A DNA stretch of 64,000 bases from MWEH01 sp035409945 (GTDB lineage: Bacteria; Bacillota; Clostridia; Christensenellales; DTU072), in NCBI GenBank assembly GCA_035409945.1, contig DAONQC010000004.1, positions 148,171 to 212,170 of the forward strand. Reading direction: 5' to 3'. Of the stretch, positions 63,937-64,000 are shown piece after piece. The first letter of the stretch is position 1. Each line of letters begins with the position of its first letter. The notes under the pieces are model-generated. The model made no database searches. It saw only the letters and a program-made list of their open reading frames with translations, and was not told the origin of the DNA. The translations under genes were made by a program, and so were the position numbers.

Positions 63937-64000
63937 AAACCTACCAAAACCTATAAAAATCTATAAAAGTTTCGTTAGATTTTCTGTTGAATTCCTGTTT

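Overview
The window reads as chromosomal DNA of a low-GC, Gram-positive-type anaerobe, most likely a Clostridia-class Bacillota (inference). The evidence is roughly one-third GC judged by eye, AGGAGG-type ribosome binding sites, lipobox signal peptides, a TTGACA/TATAAT promoter style, a TPP riboswitch with an intrinsic terminator, a BMP-type nucleoside ABC system, and very large multi-domain surface proteins. Stop codon usage fits the standard code. I see no transposase, phage module or CRISPR array.

Layout. 0-3 kb: an N-terminal part of a ComEC-like metallo-beta-lactamase protein, diverging from an SLC45-like MFS transporter. 3-10 kb: a lipoprotein, then (leftward) a purine-salvage cluster of xpt, BMP lipoprotein, double ABC ATPase and two permeases. 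10-16 kb: a thiamine transporter/thiamine pyrophosphokinase fusion under a TPP riboswitch, an MMPL-type exporter and its likely TetR regulator. 16-21.5 kb: tRNA-Ala, an aminotransferase, a hotdog thioesterase, a galE-nahK pair and tRNA-Val. 21.6-24.4 kb: four small genes, three of them related to nucleases or DNA-associated families. 24.5-29.2 kb: a translationally coupled operon of GH51 arabinofuranosidase, LRR lipoprotein and GPH-type sugar transporter. 29-35 kb: PPTase, ZIP transporter, acyltransferase-like protein, metallophosphoesterase, galU. 35-55 kb: two giant surface proteins (3388 and 3141 residues) in tandem. 55-64 kb: secG, a DUF5058 membrane pair followed by cysK, single-pass membrane proteins around an ECF sigma factor, a peroxiredoxin, and a permease gene that stops early near the window end.

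The most unusual signal lies between the genes. Many intergenic stretches hold two to four decayed tandem copies of about 60-150 bp, different in sequence at each locus. In three places the unit is the 3' end of the neighbouring gene with its stop codon (ThiT-TPK, metallophosphoesterase, giant protein 1), and the copies decay with distance from the gene. In two places it carries the promoter (MFS, DUF5058), and in one the transcription terminator. This looks like a recurrent local duplication or allele-replacement process that leaves relic tails, promoters and terminators. I know of no name for it.

Metabolically the window suggests salvage of purines and thiamine, use of plant arabinosides, N-acetylhexosamine/galactose sugar-nucleotide metabolism, and heavy investment in the cell surface. 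All functions come from motifs read by eye; no database search was run.
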